Assembly (NCBI RefSeq): GCF_014805625.2
Contig: NW_023998415.1
Span: 24,507,659-24,571,658, forward strand
Length of the DNA: 64,000 nucleotides
Direction: 5' to 3'
Origin: Glossina fuscipes
Taxonomy: Eukaryota; Arthropoda; Insecta; Diptera; Glossinidae
Shown: in pieces, positions 23,508 through 45,898 of the stretch
Numbering within the stretch: position 1 is the first letter of the stretch
Layout: each line of letters begins with the position of its first letter
Notes under the pieces: model-generated
The model's database searches: none
Told to the model about the DNA's origin: nothing
What the model saw: the letters and a program-made list of their open reading frames with translations, nothing else
Position numbers and translations under genes: made by a program

Positions 23508-24240
23508 ATTTGCGATATATTCATTTAGGACAATGAACAAAATATATTCCTTTGGTATATTACTCTTAAAAACTCTTTACTTCTTTATTTGTCTTTTATT
23601 TAATTATTATTATTATTATTATTTTTGAATTTCATATAACATTTTTTTTATTAAGATTAACATATTTTTGACATAAACTTTCACTTTATGGAAATTTCTC
23701 GATCAAATGTAGTTCAGATTTTATTATTTTTCAAAATTTCATTATATATTCACACAATTTTATTTATCCATCCATTTATTTATTTATTGATTTTGCATTA
23801 TTAATTATTTAGAAAAGAAAATAAGCACAAATAATTCCTTTACTGTAAGCATGCGCGCACGCGCTTTGATTTTAACTAACTTTTTATAAACTTAAAAGTT
23901 TTCCTCTCTTTTGATACAAAATTTCTGTTACCGACACAATCTTCGCCACGTATTCTTTATGCTCAATATTAAAAGCCTGATTAGAGAAAGCGCATGACAT
24001 CGTACCGTATCACGTATTCCATACGATAATTGCTTTCGATAAAGGTGTTTTATATTCATGTATTACTAACACTGCATAATTAAGCTAATATAAATTATCA
24101 TGTATATATATCATGTATATATTATTTACATATATATATATATATATATATAATCGATGTTGAAATTTTGCAAGATATCGTTTGCGATATTAACTATTTA
24201 TTAAAAGATATTGAGAAAGGTATTTGAAAACAAGTAAAAA

Positions 24241-24440
24241 CATTATAATGAGATAGGGCCGATCATTAAATACCCTACCTCACCCGTCTCGCTTAGTGCA
24301 GTCATTCATATAACGATTCTTCGAATTAGGAAATTATGTGGGTAGTGGTCCGATGCGAAATCATTTTGCACCAGATCATCAAAATATTTGCTGTATACAA
24401 TAATAAAATGTGAATAGACGTACAGACAAGCTTAAATCAA
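24241..24440 (+). repeat. Dispersed repeat family B copy
   Basis: It reads GATAGGGCCGATCATTAAAT, CCCTACCTCACCCGTCTCGC, AGTGCAGTCATTCATATAAC and ends near CGTACAGACAAGCTTAAATC, matching other family B copies in order. Confidence 0.65.
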
Positions 24441-25347
24441 AGCAATAAATGCTTCTAAATCGATCGGGTTTATCATTAGTTCTTGCGGGTTTTGTGCACA
24501 TCCGGTCAAAAAAACTTAATACTATATACTATTGTAGGATATATGGTGTATGGTATAATAAAGAAAAAAAGAATGAGTTTTTTTTTCTAAAAATTGCTAA
24601 AAGATATATTAATATGTTGGGCCAATCCGGACATAGAACAATCTAAGCATTGATTAATCAACAGTTTCGAGATATTATCTCTTTGCAGTATATATACGGG
24701 TTTCATTAACATATTTGATTACTTAAGTTAGATAATTTTTCCCCAAAAACTTGAAATGATTTAAAAAATATATGTTTGTAAAAGCACCTAACATTAATCG
24801 GAAACTTGCAAGCTAAGTTCATTCAATTTAGAAGTAAAATTTCATCGATAACTCCCGTCATTCTCTAGAGTAAAGATAATCGAACTTTTAGGAAGTGATC
24901 CATCTCTTTGCAATAATATTAATAAATAATATTAGCTGTATAAAAATGAAATATTAAAAATTATTCAGTATTGAATGCAACGTAACGTAGGCGTGAAGTT
25001 TCTTAGTTTTCTATCTTATGCGACAATATGCACAGCAAGCAGACCAAAAAGGAAAAACTCACTGCGCTTATTGAAGACATACTGCGTCCGCATTTTTGTA
25101 CGCTTGTTTACGGATGGCATAATTAATTTATTATCATGTTTGCTACGCCTTACTACACTACTAACTATCTCAGATTCTGTTGTTTGATATTATCTACGGT
25201 TATTTTATATTTATATATATTAGTTTGGCGTCCCTTGTTTTAATAGAATATATCCAAGATTGCGAAACATCCAAGAAAATTGTAAAAATTCAAAGACGTA
25301 TTCCTAAATCACTCCAACCAAAATGAAAATTTCCCATTATAATTTCA

Positions 25348-25350
<3 letters not shown>

Positions 25351-25386
<36 letters not shown>
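25351..25386. repeat. (TC)18 dinucleotide tract
   Basis: Thirty-six bases of perfect TC repeat, upstream of rt. On the rt strand this is (GA)n, the binding element type of GAGA factor in flies; a regulatory role is inference only. Confidence 0.9.
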
Positions 25387-25388
<2 letters not shown>

Positions 25389-27122
25389 ACATCGATAGGA
25401 AAGATTTATTTAAGTCGATTTTAATAAATCTCCAAGACCTCCCCACCCTCGAACCAAAAAAAAAAAAAAAAACCTTATATAAAGCGAAGGGTGTCTAACA
25501 TGCATTTCAATTGAAAGCGACGAAAAGCTTTGTTTACAAGGAATATTAACTTTTTTACCGCACTTACAACCGGGTAAGCATCTTCTACGAAGTGGTTAGC
25601 AGAACGATCATATTCATATCAAGTTCTATTCATTTTGATACTTGCTTATACAACTTGTTTTTCCCCCTCGAACACTGATAATATGAATGTAACAGTAGGT
25701 GCCTGATCGAACCTCTTCTACTTTTATTTTGGCCAAAAAAGAAAAAGACTTTTCGCATATATATGCGCATAGGGGGCTTTATTAAAATCATATTTCAAAG
25801 TTTTGGGCGCGTGTGAGCTGATGGTATATATATGTATGTTTTGTTTTTACTTATTATTCTTATCCCATAGACTTCTTTGTGCGCTCTTTTACAATGAAAT
25901 GGACATAAACTTGTTTTGTTTTGTTCGGAATGTGCTCTTGGCCTTTGCGTTCTCTTTTCTTTCCAGTAAACATCTATTAAAGTTGATCGTATTTGAATTG
26001 TAAATAACTGTGTAACTGGTTTTGTTAGTTTTACGTTTTAAGTTGAAATAATACCGTTACATGTTTGTAAAGAATCATTCAAAAGCATGTCCAGCAAATA
26101 CTTGATTTCTTCAATTAAGTAAATCAACAAATTTAGAATGCTTCTAATGCTCAATTAGCAGGGAACTAACACTAATTACTTTTTAATCAATACAATTTTT
26201 CGATTTCTCTTCAAAGCTAATAATAAATTATTATTTTATTTATTTCAACTTATTCGATTTATTAAATAATTATAACTCATCTATCCAGATCGAGAGAGAA
26301 TTTTATAAAATATATACTTGCTACTCCTTGGTTGAAAACACGAATTTACATTTAAAACTGTATCTGGATGGATCAAATTGGTTTTAAATTTTTCCGGCCA
26401 TCTTTCATCAAGATCGATTCTATATTATCAATTTAATCGATCGAGTATGACGGCCTAAATTTTCTAAAATTTTACCTTCTATATTCCACTCCATTCCTAT
26501 CCATCTTTTTTAAGCTAATATTGAAAACTAATGATCTTTTGGCTAAATATTAACCACTCATCAGTTTTGAATAAATAGAAATATTTTTAAATTTAATCAA
26601 TACCAATCTTGATTGACAACGAATTAACTTGTAGTCCCAATTTATCTATGTCCGTCCGTCTCTTATTTCATGCAAATTAGTAATTGTGATAACAGGCAGA
26701 GACTTTCCTTAATTTTCCTTAAGTGTATTTTGTAAGAGAATATTTAATAAAAAAAAATATGTTGAAAAAGCACGCACCTGTTAGCAAATACTTAGAATAG
26801 AATCGAGTGTAAGTATGTCAAAGGGATTTATTATACATTAGCACAATGCAATTGGGAATCTTGATCAGGAAGTGTTTACAAGGTAAACAACAAAACAGAT
26901 TATAGTGAACTGAAACGTAGTTTAGTTTATTTCCGCAATTGTACATTTCCTTCCCCTCGATCACCTACCCATTACCTATTCGTTACGGAGATTAATTTCA
27001 TTGATCGATCTACTGATGAAATCATTTTTTCTCCAATTCTTATGACCATTTGCATTCTAATGATCTGAATCTATACATATGTGTATATTATTGAATGTAA
27101 AATCCGAAAGGGCAGATCTGGC

Positions 27123-27153
<31 letters not shown>

Positions 27154-27311
27154 TATATAAATGTCTGTTGCAAATTGAAGAAATGTATAAGTACTTAGAC
27201 GGTAAGGTTTTGTTGATTTTCCTTTGTTAGTTTTAAAAAGTAAAAAAAAAAAAAAAAATTAAAAAAAAGAGGAAGCAAAACTGATTATTACTAGAGCTAT
27301 AAACATTAGTA

Positions 27312-27317
27312 TTTATT
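27312..27317 (-). terminator. brm: Polyadenylation signal AATAAA of brm
   Basis: TTTATT on the plus strand gives AATAAA on the brm strand, 275 bases past the stop codon. Other A/T-rich variants lie nearby, so the choice is tentative. Confidence 0.35.
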
Positions 27318-27591
27318 CATTTAATCTTATTTATGCAGTTTACCACACTTGTAAGTGAATTATGTAATTAACCAAAAAATAATTGAATAATTGAAACTTT
27401 TAAGTTAAGAAAATTTATGACGTTTAGCTTTAAAAATATCTAGAAGAACTATTACTTATATAGATTAAGAAATATCTCAAATTGAAAAAATCTTTTAAAA
27501 AGCAACTTGCAATTTATCTTAGATAAGATGAATAAATAGAAATTTCTTATTCATTGCGTGAATGTAAAGAGAATACTACGCCAAGTGGTAG

Positions 27592-30500
27592 CTAATCTAT
27601 ATCATCGTCGTCGTCGTCAGAGATTGTATATTTTTTTTGTGAACGTTTACGTCTGGTTTGTTTCTTACTGGTTGAAACACTACCACCAACCCCCGAAGTT
27701 GAAGGTGTTGGGGTCGACGATGTGTTGGCCAATGATTTGCTTAACTTTAACTTCATTTTAACCGCAGCAGCTGAAGTAGTGGCAATCTCTTCATCATCTG
27801 AATTATCTTGATTACCGTCTTCATCCTCGTTTTCGGAATTGTCAGAACCGACTGTGGTACCCTCACCGCCGCCTGATAGAGACGAAGCTGCTGCCACTGT
27901 AATACGTTGACGAGCACCGATAAACACATTTTGTAATTCAATCGAATCCAAGTAAATTAAAGAGTTCTCCTCATTGTAAGTCTGAGCATTCTGACATAAC
28001 TGCACGAAATCTTTTTGCAAGTCATCCAAGTCGCCATATTTACAATCCTCAATGCGTTGTAATATCTTTTTAATGTCAACCGGGCGCTTGATAATTTCAT
28101 AATAATCGGGCAAACGTTGCCGGGAAGGTAATTTCATAAACGGCTCAGACAGAATGCGGCCATCATGTGTGTATTTTATTACAGCGGCCATAATTTTATT
28201 CATTTGTTTTTTCAATTTTTTGTCGATATTCTGGCGTCGTCGACGCTTCAAGATCACAGAATCATCATCCGATTCATCTTTCCGATTTTTGCGTTTGCGT
28301 TTTTTACGTTTGGAGTCTTCTTCTTCCTCTTCCTCATCGAAGTCGGCACCATCATCAATAGCTCTTAATAACTCTTTCTCTGTAAGACTATCCGTGTAGT
28401 CAACTTCTTTGCGTTGACGACTGCCACGCCCTAAAACAAAAAAATTCGAGAAATTATTTCAATCAATAATTTAATTCGAATGATTTTTTACTTTACCTAA
28501 AATAGTGTCTTCATCGTATGTATGCCAGCGCTCTACTTCGTCATCGTCCTTAGTCAACCAATCGGGTAGTTCAGATTCATCTATCAATCTTTCACGACCT
28601 GGATGTAAACGCTCATCTTCCTTCTTGCGTTCAATATCCATTTTCTTAAACAATTCAATCTCTTCCTCTGAACGTCCGATCATCATATTGACCATTTCGT
28701 CATCTGGCACTTCATTTTCCTCTTCTTCATCGGCGTCATCCTGATGAAGTATGGTTTGTAGGAATTGCTGACGTTCACTTCCCGTAGATTTTTGATCAAA
28801 CATTCCTGCTTGTATAACCTTTTCATCCATATTTAATTTATAACGAGCAGCAGCCAAAATGCGTTCCTCAACCGAATTAACTGTCATTAAACGCAGCACA
28901 CGCACTTCGTTGCGCTGACCAATACGATGGGCACGATCCTGAGCTTGTAAATCCTGATGGGGATTCCAATCCGAATCAAATATTATAACCGTGTCGGCTG
29001 TTTGCAAATTAAGACCTAAGCCGCCGGCTCGCGTAGATAAAAGAAATACGAAATAGTCCGAATCTTTAGCATTGAATTTTCGCAATAATTCGCCACGATC
29101 TTCCGCTTTTGTTGTACCGTCCAAGCGCAAATACCCGAACTGACGCCAGCTTAAATAATCTTCAATAATAGTCATGCACTGAGTCATTTGACAGAATAGC
29201 AAAACGCGATGATTAGTTGCCTTCAGTTTCGGTAAAATACGATCTAATAACTCGAATTTACCCGAAACGCGATATAGATCGGGACCAGAAGCCATACTTT
29301 GCGCTCTTGTATGATCACAATATTTCTCTTCGATGTGTTGAAACATGAAAGGATGGTTACACAGTTTGCGCAGTTGCACAATGGTATTCATTAATGCTTT
29401 GGCCCCACCTTTTCCCTGTTTACCTTTTTCTGACCCGTCAGTCAATAAAACACCCTTGCTTTGCATATGTTTGTATAAAACACGCTGCAAGCCAGACATA
29501 TCACATTTGATTATATATTCGACCTTATCAGGCAGTTGATGCTCTACTTCTTTTTTCAGACGGCGTAACAGGAATGGACGCAAAACTTTATGCAAACGGC
29601 GTATAATCAAAATTGTCTCCTCTTCGTTCAATTCAACCTTTTCACCTGTGGTGGCGAAAGGAGCATTGAACCACTGTTCGAACGTGGAGCATGATTTAAA
29701 AATCGAGGGCAGCAAGAAATTCAATAGCGCCCATAATTCAGGCAATTTGTTTTGCAATGGAGTACCAGTCAACAGCAAACGATAGGGAGCCACATAGTGA
29801 GTATTCAACACCTGGGTGAGTTTGCAATGATGATTCTTCATACGATGGCCCTCATCGATAATCATATATTTCCACTGAATTTTAGCTAAAACGGCCTTAT
29901 CTTTAATCACGTATTCATAAGTGGTCAGCAAGACATTAAATTTGGTGGCTCTCATCTGGTTCTGCAATAGCCGGCGTCCTTGAGGTGAGCCCTTGTAACT
30001 GACAACTCCCACCGAGGGCGCCCATTTCTCAAATTCCAAAACCCAATTTGGCAAAGTGGATAGCGGCACAATAATCAAATACGGTCCCATAACCTTAAGT
30101 AATGAGTAAAACAATGACAGTAAGCTTTTACCCCAATCTGTTTTCATCATTTACCTTCTTCTTATCCATTAAGTAGGTTACCAAAGATATCGTTTGTATA
30201 GTTTTACCCAAGCCCATCTCATCAGCTAAAATACCATTCAAATTATTGTTATAGAGCGATACCAACCATTCCAAACCCTTTAACTGATATTCCTTCAGTT
30301 GGCCGTTAACCATGATGCTAGCTTGTTCATGAACTTTTTCGTGTATTGTGTGAGCAATGCTGTAATAGGTTTGTTCCTCTGTGCGATATTCATCATCTTC
30401 GACTTTGGCTTTTTTAATTAGATCCTTAGCATCTTCGTCGCCTTCTTTCTGCTCGTCTCTTTTAATATCTTGTTGCACTTGTTTCTCTGTTGCTTCTTTT

Positions 30501-33500
30501 TCATTATGCTCCTTCTTATTATCGTGCTCTGAATCATTTTGTTCATCATCATCCTCTATCCAGTCCCATCCAGGATTTTGCTCCAACCAACGGTGCAAAT
30601 TTTTTAATAACGGAGCCTCTTCACCAGTCAATTTATTGCCTGTCGCTTGCTCAACCACAGCAACATGCAAATCAGCTGCCATACAACTATCATCTATGTT
30701 GAGATAGTCGCCACTTACTAACAATTCTTTTTTATAAAGCAATAAACGCTTATGCTCCTCTTCCTTCTTCTTCTTTTGATCGTCCTTATGCTGCCTGACC
30801 ATCTGAGTTAAATTGCTGATATATTCATCGGTCTGCGAAAGCAAGAAAGCCAGACGTTTGTCTTTCTTTTGATCGATCAATTTGCGATAGCCCTCTTCAT
30901 CTTCGGCCATCAATCGACGCATACGTTCCTTTTCAATACGTTCTTGTTCCTTCTTCTGTTCGCGTTCAGCGTTGGCGTGATAGTTCATTATAGCCTTATT
31001 GATGCGAGCTAATTGAGCCTTGTTATTGCGATGGTACTCTTTAAAATCTTTACCGTGTTGCAACACAGCAGCCAGGAATTCTTGATGTTTCTGACGACGT
31101 TTGCGTTCTGCCTCTAATTTTTGTTGCTTTTCAAGTTTTTCGGTAGCACGAGCTTCACGCAATCCTTGACGTTTAGTCCGTTTATAAGCCTTAATGTTAA
31201 CGGCGGTTTCCAAAGTAGTGTCACGACGAGTGCACTGAACAATCTCAGTGCGTAGTTGACGTTGAAAATTCAATACGCGTAGAGCTCTCAATTCAATCGC
31301 AGCATGAAGACGTAGATCTTCAGGCATCGTAACCGGCAAACGTTGAAGTTCTTGCATACGCAAAGCCATACGAGCGGCAATGCGGTTTTCTCGTTCCTGC
31401 AACAAAACGATAGGATCTAAACCTACTGGTTTTGCTAACGTCGTAACACGATTTGGCTTAGGCATGGGCTGTTGGGGTGCAGGAGCTCCTTGTTTCGGCG
31501 GTCCTTGTGGCATACCTACGGATCCAGGTGGGCGTACCCCAGCAGCATTTATAGTAGCTGGTATTGGTGAAGATATTGGTGGTTGACCTCCAGCCAATAA
31601 TGGCGGGCCCGGCGGTTTACTCCCATTGGGTATTTGATGCAAATCTTGATTAGGTGGCGGTGGAGCAGCACCCGGAGGCATTTGACCAGGTTGACTATGA
31701 GGTGGTGGTTGCATTTTTCCCGGGCCTTGAGCGTAAGGACTTGCCGGAGGTGTTGGACATTGTGGTGGTGTTCCACTATTTCCTTGCTGTTGAGGAACAC
31801 CGGGCGGTACAGGCGCCGGGCCTGGTACTCCCGGGTGACCGGGTATTGTAGAGGGCGCTACTCCAGGTTGTTGTTGCTGCACAGGTGCCTGCAAAATTTG
31901 TTGCGTTTGCATCGAAATCGTTTTGTTACGTGCCAGCAAGCGATAAGCCGTGATTTGTGCGCGCAACATAGTCACTTGATTGTTTGTTAAATGTTGATGT
32001 TTTGAAGTAGCTCTAATAGCGAGTAGTTGAGTGTAGCGAGGATCTTCTTGCAGACCTTTTTCTTCCATTGTATCAATGGCACGTTGTAATGCATGCAAAT
32101 TTTCTTGGCCAGCTCGCTCGGGTGGTGGTCCCTGACCCGGGCCTGTTGGAGGACCCTAAAAGTTACACAAAAAGCAAACTTAAGAATGATAGTGTACGCT
32201 TTTAGGCATGAAAAACAAGCTACTTAAGCGAAGTACATATCACAGCAGTTGCATTTTATTCCACAGGTAAAAAGATAAATAATGCAAGTTATTTACTTTA
32301 ACATAGTTGCTAAAACTGTCAGCTTAAAATAATTGTTATGAATAGTTTCTACTTAGATAGAGAGAGCAATTAATTTGCTTGTTCTTATAAAATATTGGTT
32401 CCAAAGGCAAACATAAAAAAAAACAAGGATACGTTTGTCTGAGTAAATATATAAAAACGATTATCATTTCATGGGCCACACTTTTTATAAATCTAATTTA
32501 GTTAATCTTTCTGTCTTTCTAAATTTAGTTAATCTTCCTTAAATCGATGAAATACGGACACACTGTTTACTTTTAACAACGAAGTTAGTGGATGCATTAT
32601 CCACTTCCTTTAAAAGCAAACCCTTTGGAAAAAAACATTTACATATTGTTTTTAAAGTCATTTAAAAGTGGTTTTGTATTAACCAAATGCAAACCAAATT
32701 CATTTCACAAATACATATAACGTTTAATCCTAAGACGAACACAATTTTCTTACTTGTTTTTATTTCAGCTTTGATTTTTGAGGACCCGATGCGGGTATGC
32801 AGGACAAATTTTTCGTGAAATTTCTCACAGTATATTTTGTCATATATAAAGTTAATTTCATTGCAATTGGCTAAACTTACATTTGGGGGCAGACCATGTG
32901 TTTGGAAACCCATTGGCATATTAGGTCCTTGAGGCGGCATCTGCATCCCTAAATGAGGGCCTGTAACAGAAAAATTCATGTTTGAGAAGCACATGCAATA
33001 TGATTGCATTTTTATATAATCAATTAATAAAATTACCCATTCCTTGATGATGTGGTGGCATATGATGCCCTTGAGGACCTGGCGGTCCTTGCCCGGGAGG
33101 ACCATTCATATGAGGTGGAGGACCTCCCTGGGCTCTAGGTTGTTGTTGTGGATTCGCGTGTGGCGGCACACCATGCGGCGGAGCATGAGTCATTGGTGGT
33201 CCTGTAACTGGAGCACCTTGTGCCCCTGGAGGCCCGTGCTGTCCTGGCGGTGGACCATGTTGAGGCATTCCATGTTGTTGAGTGGACATGGGACCATGCT
33301 GGGGGCCTCCATGTGGAGGACCATGGGGAGGTCCGTGCTGCATAGGATGACCATAAGGACTTGGATGCCCTGGCGGTGGAGGGCCGTGATGTCCTGGACC
33401 AGGAGGAGGTCCCTGTAAGTGTGGTGGTCCATGCGGAGGACCTTGAGGAGCTCCCGAAGGCATCTGCTGCACGGGTGGCACGCCAGGACCAGTTTGTGAC

Positions 33501-33619
33501 GGATGAGCGTAAGGACTGTGCGGAGATGGTGAAGGTGCCGGACTCTGGGAGGGCGGTCCCATAGGACTTGGCGCTTGCGGTGGCGGCATAGGGCTATTCG
33601 CTGGTGAAGGTGAAGTCAT
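27592..33619 (-). CDS. brm: Brahma, SWI/SNF chromatin-remodelling ATPase, 1699 aa
   Basis: Minus-strand exons 33037-33619, 32881-32960, 30155-32155, 28497-30093 and 27592-28430 join in frame (5100 bases with stop). Brahma is the ATP-driven motor of the BAP/PBAP nucleosome-remodelling complexes in the nucleus. In order: a Pro/Gly/Gln/His-rich N-terminus (1-220); the QLQ motif near 276-300 ([15 protein letters not shown]); a second Pro-rich region; the HSA helix near 565-640, which binds actin-related proteins; BRK near 725-755; the SNF2 ATPase with Walker A DEMGLGKT at about 866-873 and DEGH at about 968-971; the helicase C lobe with DRAHRIGQ; an acidic stretch; a bromodomain near 1494-1590 ([21 protein letters not shown]); and an acidic tail ending SDDDDDDID. 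Helicase-to-bromodomain sequence is nearly identical in type to Drosophila Brm. The start ATG heads [15 protein letters not shown]. Confidence 0.97.
32156..32880 (-). other. brm: Intron 2 of brm
   Basis: The 725-base intron has donor GTAAGT after the AAT codon and acceptor TTTTAG before GGTCC. The contents are AT-rich and unremarkable. It lies between the N-terminal Pro-rich exons and the exon carrying QLQ, HSA and Walker A. Confidence 0.85.
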
Positions 33620-36244
33620 TTTACTAATTTGTTTCTTTCTCTACACTCTACAATGTTTTTATCTTAAAAATTTCTCTTAAATATATCAAAGTGAAAAAGT
33701 AGAATATATTTTCGTTATACACTACAGAAAAGCATTTGCACACACAAACACAAAAATTTACAGTTGCTCTTTTATGGCTGCTTTAAACCTAATTTATTTT
33801 TTTTTTGCAACTCACGTACTACGCTTAAAACTTCTAGCCCCGTAATCCCTCGCTTATGCAAACTACCTTTTTTCTTATTATTACAGAAAATATTTTTGCT
33901 TATCAAAATTTGGTAATTTTCATAAATTGCAAAGAACACAATTGATAAAACTTCGCTTTATTCATTTACAACACTGATGACAATATGGCGAATATATATG
34001 TGGTGAATTAATCAACCTTCTTATTTACAATGCTGGAATATTTTAGTAGCAAAAACAACATCTGTTCACATGATAGCTGATAGAAACAGAAAAGCAAGAA
34101 GAGTTGCAGTTTGATAAAATTCATTTCATTTCGCCTTCCGCAAATTTTAAATTATGCAATTTGTTTTTTTAGCTCTGAAACTTTCAAATGTGTTTATAAA
34201 GGCCATCTGCAACATTCAGCAAGAAACTGGAAAAAGGAACAATTTAGTACATATGTATTGGAAAATGAAATCAAACCAAAGAAACTCTTCAAACAATAAC
34301 AATAAAAATTACTAGAACTTGTAAAACCTGCGAAATGATTAAATTATTAACAAAAGTTGAAAATTGGAAAAAACAAATATTGCATACTTTTTAATATGTA
34401 ATTTTAAGTGGGTTCAATTATTTACGTTTTTGTAATATAATATATTAATCGTTTTTAAATTAAAAAACTTCACAATCCCATTATAATAAATCGATATATT
34501 TAAAAATTGGGGAAATTGCTAAATGCGGCATCGCACAATTAGATGATACTTATAATATCTCAATCTTTATTATTCAAAGAAGAGGTTTCAGCATCCGAAC
34601 CAAAAGCCAATAGATTTTGCGATGGCAAAGCTTGCAACTGATGCAGGCTAATTTAAAATTTTTGTCCCAATAGTAGATTAAATAAAAATTAAAAACTAAA
34701 ATTGTCTAAATGCCTCGAACAGTACCAACTGTGTGCAAAATACGCGGAACAAAGGATCCTTAAAATCCGATTCTATTTTTATTAGTGTCAAATGAAAAAA
34801 ACCTTCAACGACAAAGATGGTGTCGAATAGACGAGGGAAAATAAAGCAAAATGCACATACGTAATATAATTAATGAATGTAAAGATTATCTAATTATCTA
34901 TTAATGTAGCAAAGATTGCAAAATGTTGGGAAGATCAAATAATTATTTTCTATATTTTTCGCCTCTGGTGCCATAAAATAAAATGGTATTATGAAAAAGA
35001 AATTAACTAATTCGAAAATATTAAAATAAATATTAGAGCGGTGAGTATATATAAATGAAAAATAATGTATTTGCATTGTTGTTCTGCTTATTTAATTATT
35101 TACTTCTCCTTCTTATTTATTTCGATGAGTTTTGCCATTCACACATCAACGATACAACAAATACAACGCTGTTTGTGTCTCGACTAGAAAATTTGGTATC
35201 AAGCAACGCTGTCGAAAAGATAGTAGAGTCACCGTCAATTTTCATAACCGGAGGATTGGTTTTTTTTTTGCATATTTTGTATAACATATAATACTCAGAT
35301 AAAATAATTTATTCTATTAATTCACTTTCACGGTTCTATAAATCTATTGTTTCGCCTCATAATGGCCGACTAGTCGCTTTTTTTCCCATATACAATATAC
35401 GTCGCCTCACCCCTATGATTTAATTATGAACTTCTTGTAAGCAGACGTTTAAAGTTGGAAGCAATAAAAATGAGCCTACGGTTTTGTTTCTTTAGAGATT
35501 CCCTTAGTATATTTTTAGTGTAAGTTGACCTGGATTTCGCCAATCTGGGGGATAAACTAATATATGGCCATAAAACTATTTGATAATAAAAAAAGAGGCC
35601 CACAATTTAATGTTGGGATTAATTTTACAGTTGAACTTTTGTATATTGTTTTACGTTTCACATGCTTTGTATAGGTTTAAAAATAGCGGACCTATGAGAC
35701 CAACAACTATAAGCAAAAATCTCTATTGCACACATGGTTGATATAATAAGAACTTGAATGAACAAGATTACGTTTTGATACAACACGCAGGCTTTGAGTA
35801 ACATATATATATATATATATATATTTATATGAATATATATTACATATCCCTTCATATCAGGTTTATAAAATTCTAAGAAATTAATTGAAAGTGGGGAACA
35901 TGAAAGTAAAGGGTTCATTTCGTTTCCCGCTTTTGTTTTCGTGGCATTAAAAGTTCTCATAGCTCCCAATCTCGCATGTTTTTTTTATATTCTCTTAAAA
36001 ATACATAGCCGTACAGTGACAGAAACCAGGATTGTTTGATTTTCGAGGGGATATGCTCACTAGAAAATTATTCAGCTTAGGGTGTCACACAGCGAAGCTT
36101 CGTTTTGCTTTAAAATATGGAAATAAGAGTTAAACTTGTAGAAAATAATATAAACGAACATAATGACGCACCTTTTCTTTGTGTTTGATGCTTAAATAAT
36201 CCTTTTTATTTTTGTTTAACTTCATTTTGTCATAATGTTTGCAA

Positions 36245-36580
36245 CACCAAAAAGGAAACTTCGGAGGCCCTATAATACATATATCTTAATCAGCATGAAA
36301 TTTTGAATTGATTAAGCCATGTCTATCTGTCTGTGAGTTTGTGTGCCTTTGTGCTGTATGTTGTTGACTCTCTCGTGGTCGCAAAAATGAGGACTTCAAA
36401 TTTGATAGAAAACGTGGAAAATTTGTCAGAGCACAAACCCGCAAACTCTGTTTCTAAACAAACAAACATTGGTTTTTGTTCATTTACTCACGAATTATAA
36501 AAGATGGAATACTAAAAGGCTAAAATAAAAATAATCGGCAACACCCATACAAAGTTACAAGTGAATAAATATTTTTAATT
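36245..36580 (+). repeat. Dispersed repeat family C, copy 2
   Basis: It is similar in order and orientation to 18920-19215: GGCCCTATAATACATATATC, CATGAAATTTTGAATTGATT, CCATGTCTATCTGTCTG, CTCTCGTGGTCGCAAAAATG, CCATACAAAGTTACAAGTGA. It lies 0.9 kb upstream of Zn72D. Confidence 0.75.
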
Positions 36581-37379
36581 TGTCGTCTAGACATGGGAAT
36601 ATAAGCGTAGCTTATTGTGTTTTCCGCCTAATTGTTTATAATTTTTTATTAACTTTTAGTGATTTTGAAAATTCTGACGGGACGTGGTGAAGTTTTAATT
36701 TTTTGTTCCTCAAAAAAAGTATTCCAAAAATGATTGAAGTACAAAAAACATAATTCAGTTAAGATTTCTTTAGTATGTTATGGAAATAAGCCTATGAGGA
36801 TATCATAAAAAGATGTTATCAATGCTATCTTTGAAATAGTTGCCATAATCCCAAAAATATTCAGTTCTGGCAATATCCTAATAAAATCCTCACGCAATTT
36901 TGATCGACTTTTCTTACTCATAAAAAGTGATAAAAATTACAAAGTAATTTTTTACGTTTGCTTGCAGAGGACTACAAATAAAAAGAATCCTATTCTTGCA
37001 TGTAGGTATAAATTAATTTTTATTGCGTTTGAGAAAATTTATATGTGAGAAAAATTATGTATATTATGCCACCGATGTGTAATGTAACGAATACTAGTGA
37101 AAAAACCAATAATAGTGAAAACGAATTGGTGGAGGGTCGAAAATATTAAACAAGCGTAATTACATTTAAATTTTAATCATTTTTAATATGCTTAATATTA
37201 AAGATACACAATACAATAATAGAATAACGGAAATCTATTTTAATTAACATTAGATTATTTAATTTGACCGGCGTGTTCCTCTTTTCTTCTTTTCTTATTT
37301 AAGTCTGTATACGAATTTTCTACGAGTTAGCCTGTGTGCGTGTATAAGTACAAGAGTTCTCGATTAATCGTTGTGCTTG

Positions 37380-45407
<8,028 letters not shown>

Positions 45408-45886
45408 TCAGTATCAAGATTGGAATAATTACAATTTTCTATATATTTAATTTTTGAATTACAAGAAGAATTAGCGAGTTAACTGAAATTGTTCAGCATA
45501 CTATATGTCACTATTATGATAATGTTCGTCCTGAGCATGAAACATCATTTAAACGAAAAAAAAAACATATGTGTTTTTTCCATCTAATATATTAATTTAA
45601 AAACAAAAAAAAAAAAAAAGCAAAAAATATAACCATGCAAGAACATCACACATACATAAACATACATATACGTGAGTTTTCACTAGAAAATTAATCTGTG
45701 TGAACATATTCTATATAATAAGTGAAATGCATCGGGATGCTAATGCAATTTGAATTTAGAATGCATTATATAACTTGCTGTATACACGTTCACTCAAACA
45801 CACTGTTGCAACAATTCTTTCATTTTTTCTCCGCGTTCATAAGTTTGCTGTTCAATCAATCAACTTAATATTTATTATAATTCTCA

Positions 45887-45898
45887 AATAAAATAAAG
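45887..45898 (+). terminator. Zn72D: Polyadenylation signals of Zn72D
   Basis: Two overlapping-style AATAAA motifs (AATAAAATAAAG) occur 480 bases after the stop codon, the first clear pair downstream. Confidence 0.5.

Larger units (their letters stand above)
23508..27591. other. Intergenic DNA between rt and brm (both minus strand)
   Basis: This 4-kb stretch should contain the rt promoter and 5' UTR and the brm 3' UTR. Visible elements are a TA tract near 24129-24151, a family B repeat at about 24241-24440, a (TC)18 tract at 25351-25386, another TA tract at 27122-27148 and A runs near 27243. No protein-coding exon could be supported. Confidence 0.6.

Noticed and set aside
33044..33418. Plus-strand open frames opposite brm exons (also 30381-30707, 31380-31990)
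   Set aside because: They are antisense shadows of the Pro/Gly/Gln-rich brm coding sequence.
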